Below, in pieces: positions 57,227 through 64,000 of a DNA stretch of 64,000 bases. Every line of letters begins with the position of its first letter. The first letter of the stretch is position 1. Position numbers and translations under genes: made by a program. This stretch comes from Caldalkalibacillus salinus (GTDB taxonomy: Bacteria; Bacillota; Bacilli; Caldalkalibacillales; JCM-10596). Under the pieces are notes generated by a model that had not been told where the DNA came from, did not search any database, and was given only the letters and a program-made list of their open reading frames with translations. The stretch lies in assembly GCF_016745835.1 (NCBI RefSeq), contig NZ_JAERVL010000001.1, positions 124,001 through 188,000 on the forward strand. The letters run 5' to 3'.

Positions 57227-58348
57227 ATGATCATAGGAATACCCAAGGAAATAAAAGATAACGAGAACCGGATTGCTAACTCACCTGCCGGTGTACAAGA
57301 TCTCACAAACGCCGGACACAAGGTACTGATTGAAACGAACGCTGGTATGGGGAGTGGTTTCACAGACGAAGATTACCAGTCTGTTGGCGCGACCATCCTT
57401 CCGTCAGCTGAAGCTGTATGGACACAATCTGAGATGATTATGAAAGTGAAAGAACCGCTTCCATCAGAATATCGATACTTCAGAGAGGGCCTTATTTTAT
57501 TTACATACTTACATCTAGCTCCTCTACCTGATCTCACCCAAGCGTTAATAGATAACAAAGTGATTGCCATTGCATATGAAACGATTCAATTAGATAATGG
57601 GGCACTACCTTTATTAACACCGATGTCAGAAGTAGCGGGTCGAATGTCGGTACAAATCGGTGCACAATTCTTAGAGAAACCCCACGGTGGTAAAGGCGTT
57701 CTACTCGGTGGTGTACCGGGTGTATCACCTGGTCGCGTTGTGATTATCGGTGGTGGTATCGTTGGCACGAATGCGGCAAAAATGGCCATGGGATTAGGGG
57801 CTCAGGTCACGATTTTAGATATTAACCCTGATCGTTTACGTTACCTTGACGATGTGTTTGGTGGTCGCGTACAGACTCTCATGTCTAATGACCTTAATAT
57901 TACACAATCTGTCAAACAAGCAGACCTTCTCGTAGGGGCTGTCCTCATTCCGGGTTCAAGAGCACCGAAGCTTGTGAAGGAACATATGGTAGAGCAAATG
58001 ACACCTGGCTCTGTTATCGTTGACGTAGCGATTGACCAAGGGGGATCTATTTCAACGATAGATAAAACAACGACGCATAGTGACCCAACTTATGAAAAGC
58101 ATGGTGTTGTACACTATGCTGTGGCGAACATGCCTGGCGCAGTCCCACGCACTTCCACCATTGCCTTGACTAACGTTACTGTGCCTTATGCCAAACAGTT
58201 AGCGAACAAAGGATATGAGCAAGCGATCACTGAAAACCCAGCCTTAGCACGAGGGGTCAACGTGGTGAATGGTTATGTCACCTATGAAGCCGTATCTCAA
58301 TCGTTAGATTTACCGTATACGCCTTTAGCTGAAGCGTTACAATCATAG
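57227..58348 (+). CDS. ald: Alanine dehydrogenase
   Basis: NAD-dependent L-alanine to pyruvate and ammonia conversion, important for sporulation and growth on alanine. 373 residues. N-terminal [15 protein letters not shown], catalytic Lys in MIMKVKEPL (about 71-79), His in YLHLAPLP (about 93-100), and the NAD fold [17 protein letters not shown] (about 170-186). AAGGAGG before the ATG. Terminator follows. Confidence 0.96.
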   Translation: MIIGIPKEIKDNENRIANSPAGVQDLTNAGHKVLIETNAGMGSGFTDEDYQSVGATILPSAEAVWTQSEMIMKVKEPLPSEYRYFREGLILFTYLHLAPLPDLTQALIDNKVIAIAYETIQLDNGALPLLTPMSEVAGRMSVQIGAQFLEKPHGGKGVLLGGVPGVSPGRVVIIGGGIVGTNAAKMAMGLGAQVTILDINPDRLRYLDDVFGGRVQTLMSNDLNITQSVKQADLLVGAVLIPGSRAPKLVKEHMVEQMTPGSVIVDVAIDQGGSISTIDKTTTHSDPTYEKHGVVHYAVANMPGAVPRTSTIALTNVTVPYAKQLANKGYEQAITENPALARGVNVVNGYVTYEAVSQSLDLPYTPLAEALQS

Positions 58349-58355
58349 ATCAGAG

Positions 58356-58404
58356 ATTGTCCTTCACATGTTGTAACACCAAACATGAGAGGGACAATTT
58401 TTTT
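58356..58404 (+). terminator. Rho-independent terminator after ald
   Basis: ATTGTCC (58356-58362) pairs with GGGACAAT (58391-58398), with a second stem CATGTT/AACATG inside, followed by a T-run to 58404. Confidence 0.85.
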
Positions 58405-58455
58405 AAGTATGAAAGTGTGTATTTTTGGCATACCTTAATATGAGGAGGTATGTCC

Positions 58456-58692
58456 ATGGGCGATCATGTGAGAGAAGTCGTTCGGCTATGTCAACTGCTC
58501 GTTATTTTTACAACACTCACCCTGCTCTTTTATGGTGGTATTGTGTGGATAGGCGGTTTGGTAGAAGAGAATTATCGTGAAGATGGGCCTAGAGGGCGAG
58601 CAGTCAAAGTATTTGATGCTGATGGAGAGATGTTAACAACATTACATGATGTCAAACAACGTCTGATGTTCTATTATTGGTATGGGGAGTAG
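58456..58692 (+). CDS. yqzK: DUF4227 small membrane protein (YqzK-like)
   Basis: About 78 residues with one transmembrane helix (about 13-36) and a C-terminal tail ending RLMFYYWYGE, typical of DUF4227. I place the start at ATG 58456, 7 bp after GAGGAGG; ATG 58450 is too close to that site. In B. subtilis yqzK also sits before xerD (ripX). Function unknown. Confidence 0.82.
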   Translation: MGDHVREVVRLCQLLVIFTTLTLLFYGGIVWIGGLVEENYREDGPRGRAVKVFDADGEMLTTLHDVKQRLMFYYWYGE

Positions 58693-58765
58693 CAAGTTGT
58701 GATGAGAGGTTCATGATGGCAGCATGAAGATTGGAGCGTCACCACGCTGGAGAGGAGGGGGACGT

Positions 58766-59659
58766 ATGTTAAGTCATGTCCAAACCTTTATCCATTATTT
58801 ATCTGTAGAAAAAGGACTTGCTACAAATACGCTACAAGCTTATGAACGAGATTTAACTTCATTCTTTCAACATATAGAGCAGCAAGAGATCAAGGAGATT
58901 GAGTCGATTACGAGGCGTCATGTGATTGATTATTTAACGGTGTTACGTGATAAAGGAAGGGCAAGTACAACGCTGTCTCGTACGCTCTCTTCCATTAGAA
59001 CCTTTTTTCAATTTTTAGTGCGGGACGGGTATATACAAACGGACCCCACAACACACATTGAGTCGCCGAAACGAGAGCGTCGGTTGCCTAAAGTATTAAC
59101 GGCTGAGGAGGTCAACATGTTATTGGAAGCCCCTAAGCTGCATCGTAACCGATCTTTAGCTGAACGTGACGAGGCCATGTTGGAAGTATTATACGCCACC
59201 GGATTACGCGTATCCGAACTAATTGCCATTGAATTAGATCATGTTTATGTACATATGGGCTACGTGAAATGTATGGGCAAGGGGGCTAGAGAACGTATTG
59301 TCCCTTTGGGTGACATTGCCATTAAGTCACTAGAAAGGTATATGAACAGCGGGCGACGGACACTAGACAAATCAAAGCAGGCCAAAGCTTTGTTTCTTAA
59401 TCATCACGGGCGGATGATGACGCGACAAGGTTTCTGGAAGAACCTTAAAAGCTTATCCAAACAGGCAGGGATAAAGAAAGAGCTGACGCCACATACGCTA
59501 AGGCATTCGTTTGCCACACACCTATTAGAAAATGGCGCGGATTTGCGTTCCGTTCAGGAAATGCTAGGACATGCCGATATCTCGACTACACAAATATATA
59601 CGCATGTCACCAAAGCAAGGCTGAAAGATGTTTACAGTCAAGCCCATCCTCGTGCATAA
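58766..59659 (+). CDS. xerD: Site-specific tyrosine recombinase XerD
   Basis: Resolves chromosome dimers at dif with XerC. N-terminal SAM-like domain (about residues 1-85) and catalytic domain with Arg in ATGLRVSELI, Lys near the KCMGKGARERIVPL hairpin, HTLRHSFATHLL (His and Arg), LGHADISTTQ (His) and the Tyr nucleophile in IYTHV. ATG 58766 follows GGAGGGGG; the frame is open to 58724 without a site. 297 residues, family length. Confidence 0.95.
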   Translation: MLSHVQTFIHYLSVEKGLATNTLQAYERDLTSFFQHIEQQEIKEIESITRRHVIDYLTVLRDKGRASTTLSRTLSSIRTFFQFLVRDGYIQTDPTTHIESPKRERRLPKVLTAEEVNMLLEAPKLHRNRSLAERDEAMLEVLYATGLRVSELIAIELDHVYVHMGYVKCMGKGARERIVPLGDIAIKSLERYMNSGRRTLDKSKQAKALFLNHHGRMMTRQGFWKNLKSLSKQAGIKKELTPHTLRHSFATHLLENGADLRSVQEMLGHADISTTQIYTHVTKARLKDVYSQAHPRA

Positions 59660-59698
59660 ATGAAGATGAATCAGGAACAATTGGAGGGAAAGACAACC

Positions 59699-60904
59699 AT
59701 GAGTACAGACCAGCATTTTAAAAGAGTATTTCTTATTGTCATGGATAGTGTCGGTGTTGGAGAACTGCCCGATGCACCTGAGTTTAATGATGAAGGCGCC
59801 CATACGTTAGGGCATATTGCAGAAAAAATGAACGGGTTAAGGATGCCTAACATGCAAAAGCTCGGTTTAGGTAACATCGTATCTGTTCAGGGGATTGACC
59901 CTGTCGATCAACCTCTTGGGGTACATGGTAAAATGAAGGAGATTTCAGCTGGAAAAGATACCATGACTGGGCATTATGAGATTATGGGATTAAAAGTGGA
60001 AGAGCCATTTAGAACGTTTACCGAAACCGGATTCCCGCGAGACTTGATTGAAGCGTTTGAAAAACGCGTGGGTCGTAAAGTGATCGGCAATAAAGCGGCC
60101 TCAGGGACGGAAATCCTAAAAGAGTTAGGACCTGAACACATGGAAACGGGTCATCTCATCGTCTACACGTCTTCAGACAGTGTGTTTCAAATTGCGGCCC
60201 ATGAGGAGATTGTCCCCTTAGATGAACTTTATGAGATTTGTGAAGTTGCCAGGGAACTCACGCTAGAAGATCCTTATAAGTTAGGCCGCGTGATTGCACG
60301 CCCATTTGTCGGCAAGCCCGGTGCATTTGAACGTACACCGAATCGCCGCGATTATGCGCTGAGTCCATTTGCACCAACAGTGATGTCTCACTTGAAGGAA
60401 GCGAACTTCGACAGTATCGCTCTAGGGAAGATATCAGATATTTACGATGGTGAAGGGGTCACAGACTCAGTGAAAACAAAATCAAATGAGGATGGCATGC
60501 ATAAACTCCTAGAACAATGTCAACGTGATTTGCAGGGGCTCGTTTTTCTTAACTTGGTGGACTTCGATGCCGTCTACGGCCACCGTCGTGATCCGGTCGG
60601 ATACGGTAAAGCTTTAGAAGCGTTTGATCAGCAGTTAGCTGAAGTCTTGCCGGCCTTAAAGGAGGACGATCTTTTAATGATTACGGCTGACCATGGAAAC
60701 GATCCTGTTCATCATGGCACAGACCATACGCGGGAATACGTCCCTGTGATCGCTTATACCCCGTCAATGAAAAAGACTGTAGATTTAGGCGTTCGCGCCA
60801 CCTTTGCAGACATTGGGGCCACTGTAGCGGATATTTTTAACGTCAAAGCGCCGAGCATAGGCAAAAGCTTTTTACCAGAAATTAATCAAAGTGTGAATCA
60901 TTAA
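59699..60904 (+). CDS. deoB: Phosphopentomutase
   Basis: Moves phosphate between C1 and C5 of (deoxy)ribose. Alkaline-phosphatase fold with [13 protein letters not shown] (about residues 14-26), the catalytic Thr in [13 protein letters not shown] (about 94-106), and [19 protein letters not shown] (about 328-346) binding metals. ATG 59699 follows GGAGGG by 10 bp; ATG 59660 lacks a site. About 401 residues. With pdp downstream it salvages nucleosides. Confidence 0.95.
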   Translation: MSTDQHFKRVFLIVMDSVGVGELPDAPEFNDEGAHTLGHIAEKMNGLRMPNMQKLGLGNIVSVQGIDPVDQPLGVHGKMKEISAGKDTMTGHYEIMGLKVEEPFRTFTETGFPRDLIEAFEKRVGRKVIGNKAASGTEILKELGPEHMETGHLIVYTSSDSVFQIAAHEEIVPLDELYEICEVARELTLEDPYKLGRVIARPFVGKPGAFERTPNRRDYALSPFAPTVMSHLKEANFDSIALGKISDIYDGEGVTDSVKTKSNEDGMHKLLEQCQRDLQGLVFLNLVDFDAVYGHRRDPVGYGKALEAFDQQLAEVLPALKEDDLLMITADHGNDPVHHGTDHTREYVPVIAYTPSMKKTVDLGVRATFADIGATVADIFNVKAPSIGKSFLPEINQSVNH

Positions 60905-60953
60905 GCGTATCACGCTGTAAGAATAAAAATTTATCTTAAGTGAGTGGTTTATT

Positions 60954-62258
60954 ATGAGAATGGTCGATCTAATTCAGAAGAAACGAAACGGAGAGTCATT
61001 AACTGAAGAAGAGATTAAGTTTATTATTAAGGGATATACAGAAGGCGAGATACCCGATTATCAAATGAGTGCCTGGGCCATGGCCGTTTATTTTCAGGGG
61101 ATGTCCAAGGAAGAAACGGCAGAGCTGACTATGGCTATGGTGCGTTCAGGTGACCAAATCGATCTGTCCCCCATTAACGGGATAAAAGTAGACAAACATA
61201 GCACGGGGGGCGTGGGTGACACGACAACCATCGTTTTGGCTCCTCTCGTGGCCTCCTGTGGAGTACCTGTGGCCAAAATGAGCGGTAGAGGGTTAGGACA
61301 TACTGGCGGTACGATTGATAAGTTAGAGTCCTTTAAAGGGTTTTCAGTTGAAATAGAGAAAGAAACGTTTGTAGATATGGTCAACGAACATAAGGTTGCG
61401 GTCGTTGGACAATCGGGTAACCTCACGCCCGCAGATAAAATGTTATACGCCTTGCGAGATGTGACGGCAACGGTTGATATTATTCCTTTGATCGCCAGTT
61501 CTATCATGAGTAAGAAAATTGCTGCCGGGGCAGATGCCATCGTTTTAGATGTCAAAACAGGGTCGGGTGCCTTTATGAAGTCAGTTGACGAAGCCCAAGA
61601 TCTAGCCCGAGCAATGGTGAGTATCGGCAAAGAAATCGGAAGAGAGACCACAGCCATCATCAGTGACATGAGCCAACCTCTAGGGAAGGCTGTAGGGAAT
61701 GCTTTAGAGATTAAAGAGGCCATTGATACACTACAAGGAAAAGGACCTCGAGATCTGGAAGAACTGTGCTTAACACTCGGAAGTCATATGCTTACTTTAG
61801 CGGGTAAAGCCGATAGTATTGAAGCAGCGAGAGAGCAACTCGTTGAAACGATGCAAAATGGTCAGGCGTTAGATACGCTAGCCAACATGGTTGAAGCTCA
61901 GGGTGGTTACAAAGAGCAGGTCTATGATCCGGATCAGCTTCCACAGGCCAGTGATGTTGTAGAAGTGACGGCCCCTGCAGATGGCTATATCGAGCAAATT
62001 GATGCTGAAGAGATTGGCAGGGCTGCCTCTAAGCTTGGTGCTGGTCGTGAGACAAAAGAATCTAAAATAGACTTGGCGGTTGGTGTGATGCTCCAGAAAA
62101 AAGTGGGCGAGCAAGTCAAAAAAGGTGATGTGCTCGTGTCCCTACATTACAATCAAGAAAGTCACGTAAAGGAAGCCACTGACCAAATTTTGCAGGCCTA
62201 TCGCATAGCAGATTCTGAGCAAAAAGAACCGTCACTGATCTACGATGTGATTAAATAA
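60954..62258 (+). CDS. pdp: Pyrimidine-nucleoside phosphorylase
   Basis: Phosphorolysis of thymidine, uridine and deoxyuridine to base plus pentose-1-phosphate, feeding DeoB. Signature [14 protein letters not shown] and [18 protein letters not shown] (about residues 80-120) is present, and catalytic residues in [11 protein letters not shown] (about 180-190). 434 residues. Similar throughout to the B. subtilis enzyme. Its ribosome binding site is weak. Terminator follows. Confidence 0.96.
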   Translation: MRMVDLIQKKRNGESLTEEEIKFIIKGYTEGEIPDYQMSAWAMAVYFQGMSKEETAELTMAMVRSGDQIDLSPINGIKVDKHSTGGVGDTTTIVLAPLVASCGVPVAKMSGRGLGHTGGTIDKLESFKGFSVEIEKETFVDMVNEHKVAVVGQSGNLTPADKMLYALRDVTATVDIIPLIASSIMSKKIAAGADAIVLDVKTGSGAFMKSVDEAQDLARAMVSIGKEIGRETTAIISDMSQPLGKAVGNALEIKEAIDTLQGKGPRDLEELCLTLGSHMLTLAGKADSIEAAREQLVETMQNGQALDTLANMVEAQGGYKEQVYDPDQLPQASDVVEVTAPADGYIEQIDAEEIGRAASKLGAGRETKESKIDLAVGVMLQKKVGEQVKKGDVLVSLHYNQESHVKEATDQILQAYRIADSEQKEPSLIYDVIK

Positions 62259-62327
62259 ACGTTGATGTCTCTTCTGACTATCAAGAAAGACACTGTTCAC
62301 AGTTAAATAAAAATCACCAAGCTTTAC

Positions 62328-62353
62328 GCACCCCGTACGTGGGTGCTTTTTTT
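62328..62353 (+). terminator. Rho-independent terminator after pdp
   Basis: GCACCC (62328-62333) pairs with GGGTGC (62341-62346), then seven T. Confidence 0.88.
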
Positions 62354-62381
62354 ATTGTGTTTATTTTATTTAACACGTCAG

Positions 62382-62411
62382 GAATATTTTTCTATTGACA
62401 TGGAAAAAATA
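62382..62411 (+). promoter_or_regulatory. Candidate sigma-F/G promoter of dacF
   Basis: GAATA (62382-62386), 15 bp, GGAAAAAATA (62402-62411). This resembles forespore promoters (GYATA and GGNNANANTR) and B. subtilis dacF is sigma-F dependent. The -35 has one mismatch. Confidence 0.5.
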
Positions 62412-62436
62412 GGGGATAAAAGAATGGAGGGAGACT

Positions 62437-63612
62437 ATGTTAAAGCGAATTTCATTACTGATATGTACAACGCTGATCATACAGACCTTTATGCAATACG
62501 GGACCCCCGTTGTACAAGCAGAGGAAGAAGTAGATTTAACCCCAGATGCGCGATCTGCTGTGCTAATGGACATGGATACGGGAACGATCCTTTATGAGAA
62601 AGATAGTGATAAACGTTTGCCCCCTGCAAGTATAACCAAAATCATGACGATGCTATTAATCATGGAAGCGATTGACGAAGGACAATTAAAGTGGACAGAC
62701 ATGGTCAGGACAAGTGAACGGGCTGCATCAATGGGTGGCTCCCAAATCTTCCTCGAAGTTGGGGAAGAGATGAGTGTCGAGGATATGATGAAAGGGATTG
62801 CTATCGCTTCCGGAAATGATGCCACTGTAGCTATGGCCGAGCATATAGCCGGTACCGAAGATAAGTTTGTCCAGAAGATGAATGAAAAAGCCCAAACGTT
62901 AGGTTTAGAGAATACACACTTCAGTAACACGAATGGTTTGCCCACTGAAGATCATTATACCAGTGCGAGAGATATAGCGATCATGTCTAGAGAATTACTA
63001 AAGTACGAAGATATTACAAAGTTTACAAGTGTCTATGAAGATTACCTACGTCAAGATTCAGATAAACCATTCTGGTTAGTTAATACGAATAGACTCGTCA
63101 AATTTTATGATGGCGTTGATGGTCTCAAAACGGGGTATACCAATGAGTCAAAATACTGCTTAGCCGCCACAGCCAAGAGAGGAGATATGCGCGTTATCTC
63201 AGTGGTCATGGGCGCACCAAAGCCTAAAGTTCGTAATCAATATACAGCTGATATGTTGACGTATGCGTTTAATCAATTTGAAACACATCCTATTTATAAA
63301 AAAGGGGACGTACTAGATGCTGTAACCATCGACAAAGGCGCCAAATCTAAACTAGATATGGTCGTCCCTCACCAGGTGAGTGTTTTAACAAGAAAAGGAG
63401 ACTCGCTCGATGACTATGATATTGCCATTGAACCCCTGACTCATCTGCAGGCCCCTATCACGGAGGGGGATGTCATCGGTCACATTAGGATTAGAAAAGA
63501 GGGTCAGGTTACAGCAGAAATTGCGATTAAAGCACCAATGGATGTATCTAAGGCGTCATTACTACAGATGTTTAATCGCGTGACGAAATCTCTGTTTGGT
63601 CTACAATCATAA
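62437..63612 (+). CDS. dacF: D-alanyl-D-alanine carboxypeptidase DacF
   Basis: Low-molecular-weight penicillin-binding protein trimming peptidoglycan during sporulation. Signal peptide (about residues 1-28, cleavage after VQA), S11 peptidase with SITK (Ser65, Lys68), SGN near residue 130 and KTGYT around 230; a C-terminal beta domain (about 285-375) and an amphipathic end. 391 residues. It is upstream of spoIIAA, the B. subtilis dacF-spoIIA arrangement. Confidence 0.94.
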   Translation: MLKRISLLICTTLIIQTFMQYGTPVVQAEEEVDLTPDARSAVLMDMDTGTILYEKDSDKRLPPASITKIMTMLLIMEAIDEGQLKWTDMVRTSERAASMGGSQIFLEVGEEMSVEDMMKGIAIASGNDATVAMAEHIAGTEDKFVQKMNEKAQTLGLENTHFSNTNGLPTEDHYTSARDIAIMSRELLKYEDITKFTSVYEDYLRQDSDKPFWLVNTNRLVKFYDGVDGLKTGYTNESKYCLAATAKRGDMRVISVVMGAPKPKVRNQYTADMLTYAFNQFETHPIYKKGDVLDAVTIDKGAKSKLDMVVPHQVSVLTRKGDSLDDYDIAIEPLTHLQAPITEGDVIGHIRIRKEGQVTAEIAIKAPMDVSKASLLQMFNRVTKSLFGLQS

Positions 63613-63655
63613 TTCGACACCCCCTATCGAGTTTTTTCTAGTTTTGTCATGTAGA

Positions 63656-63681
63656 AGGAAAACCTTCTTCAGTTATCGAAA
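63656..63681 (+). promoter_or_regulatory. Candidate sigma-H promoter of the spoIIA operon
   Basis: AGGA (63656-63659) and GAAA (63678-63681) with 18 bp between match the sigma-H layout (AGGA then GAAT), with one mismatch in the -10 core. The spoIIA operon of B. subtilis is sigma-H dependent. The AGAAGG-AAAA-CCTTCT hairpin overlaps the -35. Confidence 0.45.
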
Positions 63682-63715
63682 AGTTTGCGTATAACGAAGA
63701 AGGAGGAGAATAACC

Positions 63716-64000
63716 TTGAGTCTACAGATTGATTTGAATACCAAAGATGATGTGCTCATTATTCGGTTAGTCGGAGAGTTAGATCATCACACAGCTGAGA
63801 AGTTACGTGTTCAGGTGGAGGATAAGATAGAGACTCATGGCATTCGCCATATTTTGTTAAATGTAGCAGAACTAGACTTTATGGACAGCTCAGGGTTAGG
63901 GGTTATTCTAGGGCGTTATAAGCAAATACAGCAAAAAGAAGGACAGATGATCATTTGTGCCATATCCCCAACCATATATCGCCTATTTGAGTTATCAGGG
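63716..64000 (+). CDS. spoIIAA: Anti-sigma-F factor antagonist SpoIIAA (3' end outside window)
   Basis: STAS-domain protein that, when dephosphorylated, frees sigma-F from SpoIIAB in the forespore. The start is TTG at 63716 with AAGGAGGAG upstream. The 95 codons in the window show an N-terminal [14 protein letters not shown] and the phosphorylation motif FMDSSGLGV with Ser58, the position known in B. subtilis. The last residues are cut by the window edge, with spoIIAB and sigF expected beyond. Confidence 0.94.
   Translation, partial: MSLQIDLNTKDDVLIIRLVGELDHHTAEKLRVQVEDKIETHGIRHILLNVAELDFMDSSGLGVILGRYKQIQQKEGQMIICAISPTIYRLFELSG

Overview
The window is chromosomal DNA from an endospore-forming member of the Bacillales. 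It carries spoIIIAE-AH, spoIVB, spo0A, spoIIM, dacF and the start of spoIIAA in the order known from Bacillus subtilis, with Gram-positive ribosome binding sites, many GTG/TTG starts and intrinsic terminators. An OLE RNA with its partner gene oapA points to an extremophile or alkaliphile lineage (the Bacillus halodurans/Caldalkalibacillus type of genome); the genus is my inference. I see no rRNA, tRNA, CRISPR array, prophage or insertion sequence. Almost everything reads on the + strand.

Layout. 1-3.0 kb: end of the spoIIIA operon (SpoIIIA-SpoIIQ channel). 3.2-10.5 kb: accB-accC, an Asp23-family gene, nusB, a TsaD/Kae1-like paralogue, folD, xseA-xseB and ispA. 10.5-11.5 kb: a 1-kb gap that is best explained as OLE RNA, closed by a perfect 10-bp end-to-end pairing, followed by oapA. 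12.1-20.6 kb: dxs, a TlyA-type methyltransferase, nadK, argR, recN, spoIVB and spo0A (two 0A boxes upstream). 20.8-24.0 kb: a small unknown gene, steA, two sugar/lipid transferase-like genes and a convergent DUF2627 gene.

24.2-36.0 kb: a branched-chain amino acid catabolic locus. The sigma-54 activator gene bkdR is followed by a textbook -24/-12 promoter with upstream CCTGCAA half-sites, then ptb, bcd, buk, lpdV, bkdAA, bkdAB, bkdB, and a separate lipB. Products are branched acyl-CoAs (fatty-acid primers) and, through ptb/buk, ATP. 36.4-39.4 kb: a secreted NlpC/P60 hydrolase, a lipoprotein, an acetyltransferase, a MOSC protein and, on the minus strand, a 31-residue Prli42-like stressosome microprotein. 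39.4-45.0 kb: split methylmalonyl-CoA mutase (the B12 subunit is fused to the epimerase), a carboxyltransferase and a PepT-like peptidase; this links propionyl-CoA from Val/Ile breakdown to succinyl-CoA.

45.0-54.0 kb: trpS under a Trp T-box, a sulfurtransferase, a TAXI-TRAP transporter, and on the minus strand an RpiR regulator with a GSAM-like aminotransferase, then a DUF3866 gene. 54.0-64.0 kb: nudF, an EndoQ-like PHP gene, spoIIM, fur (PerR-like box over its promoter), ald, a DUF4227 gene, xerD, deoB, pdp, dacF and the beginning of spoIIAA, cut by the window edge.
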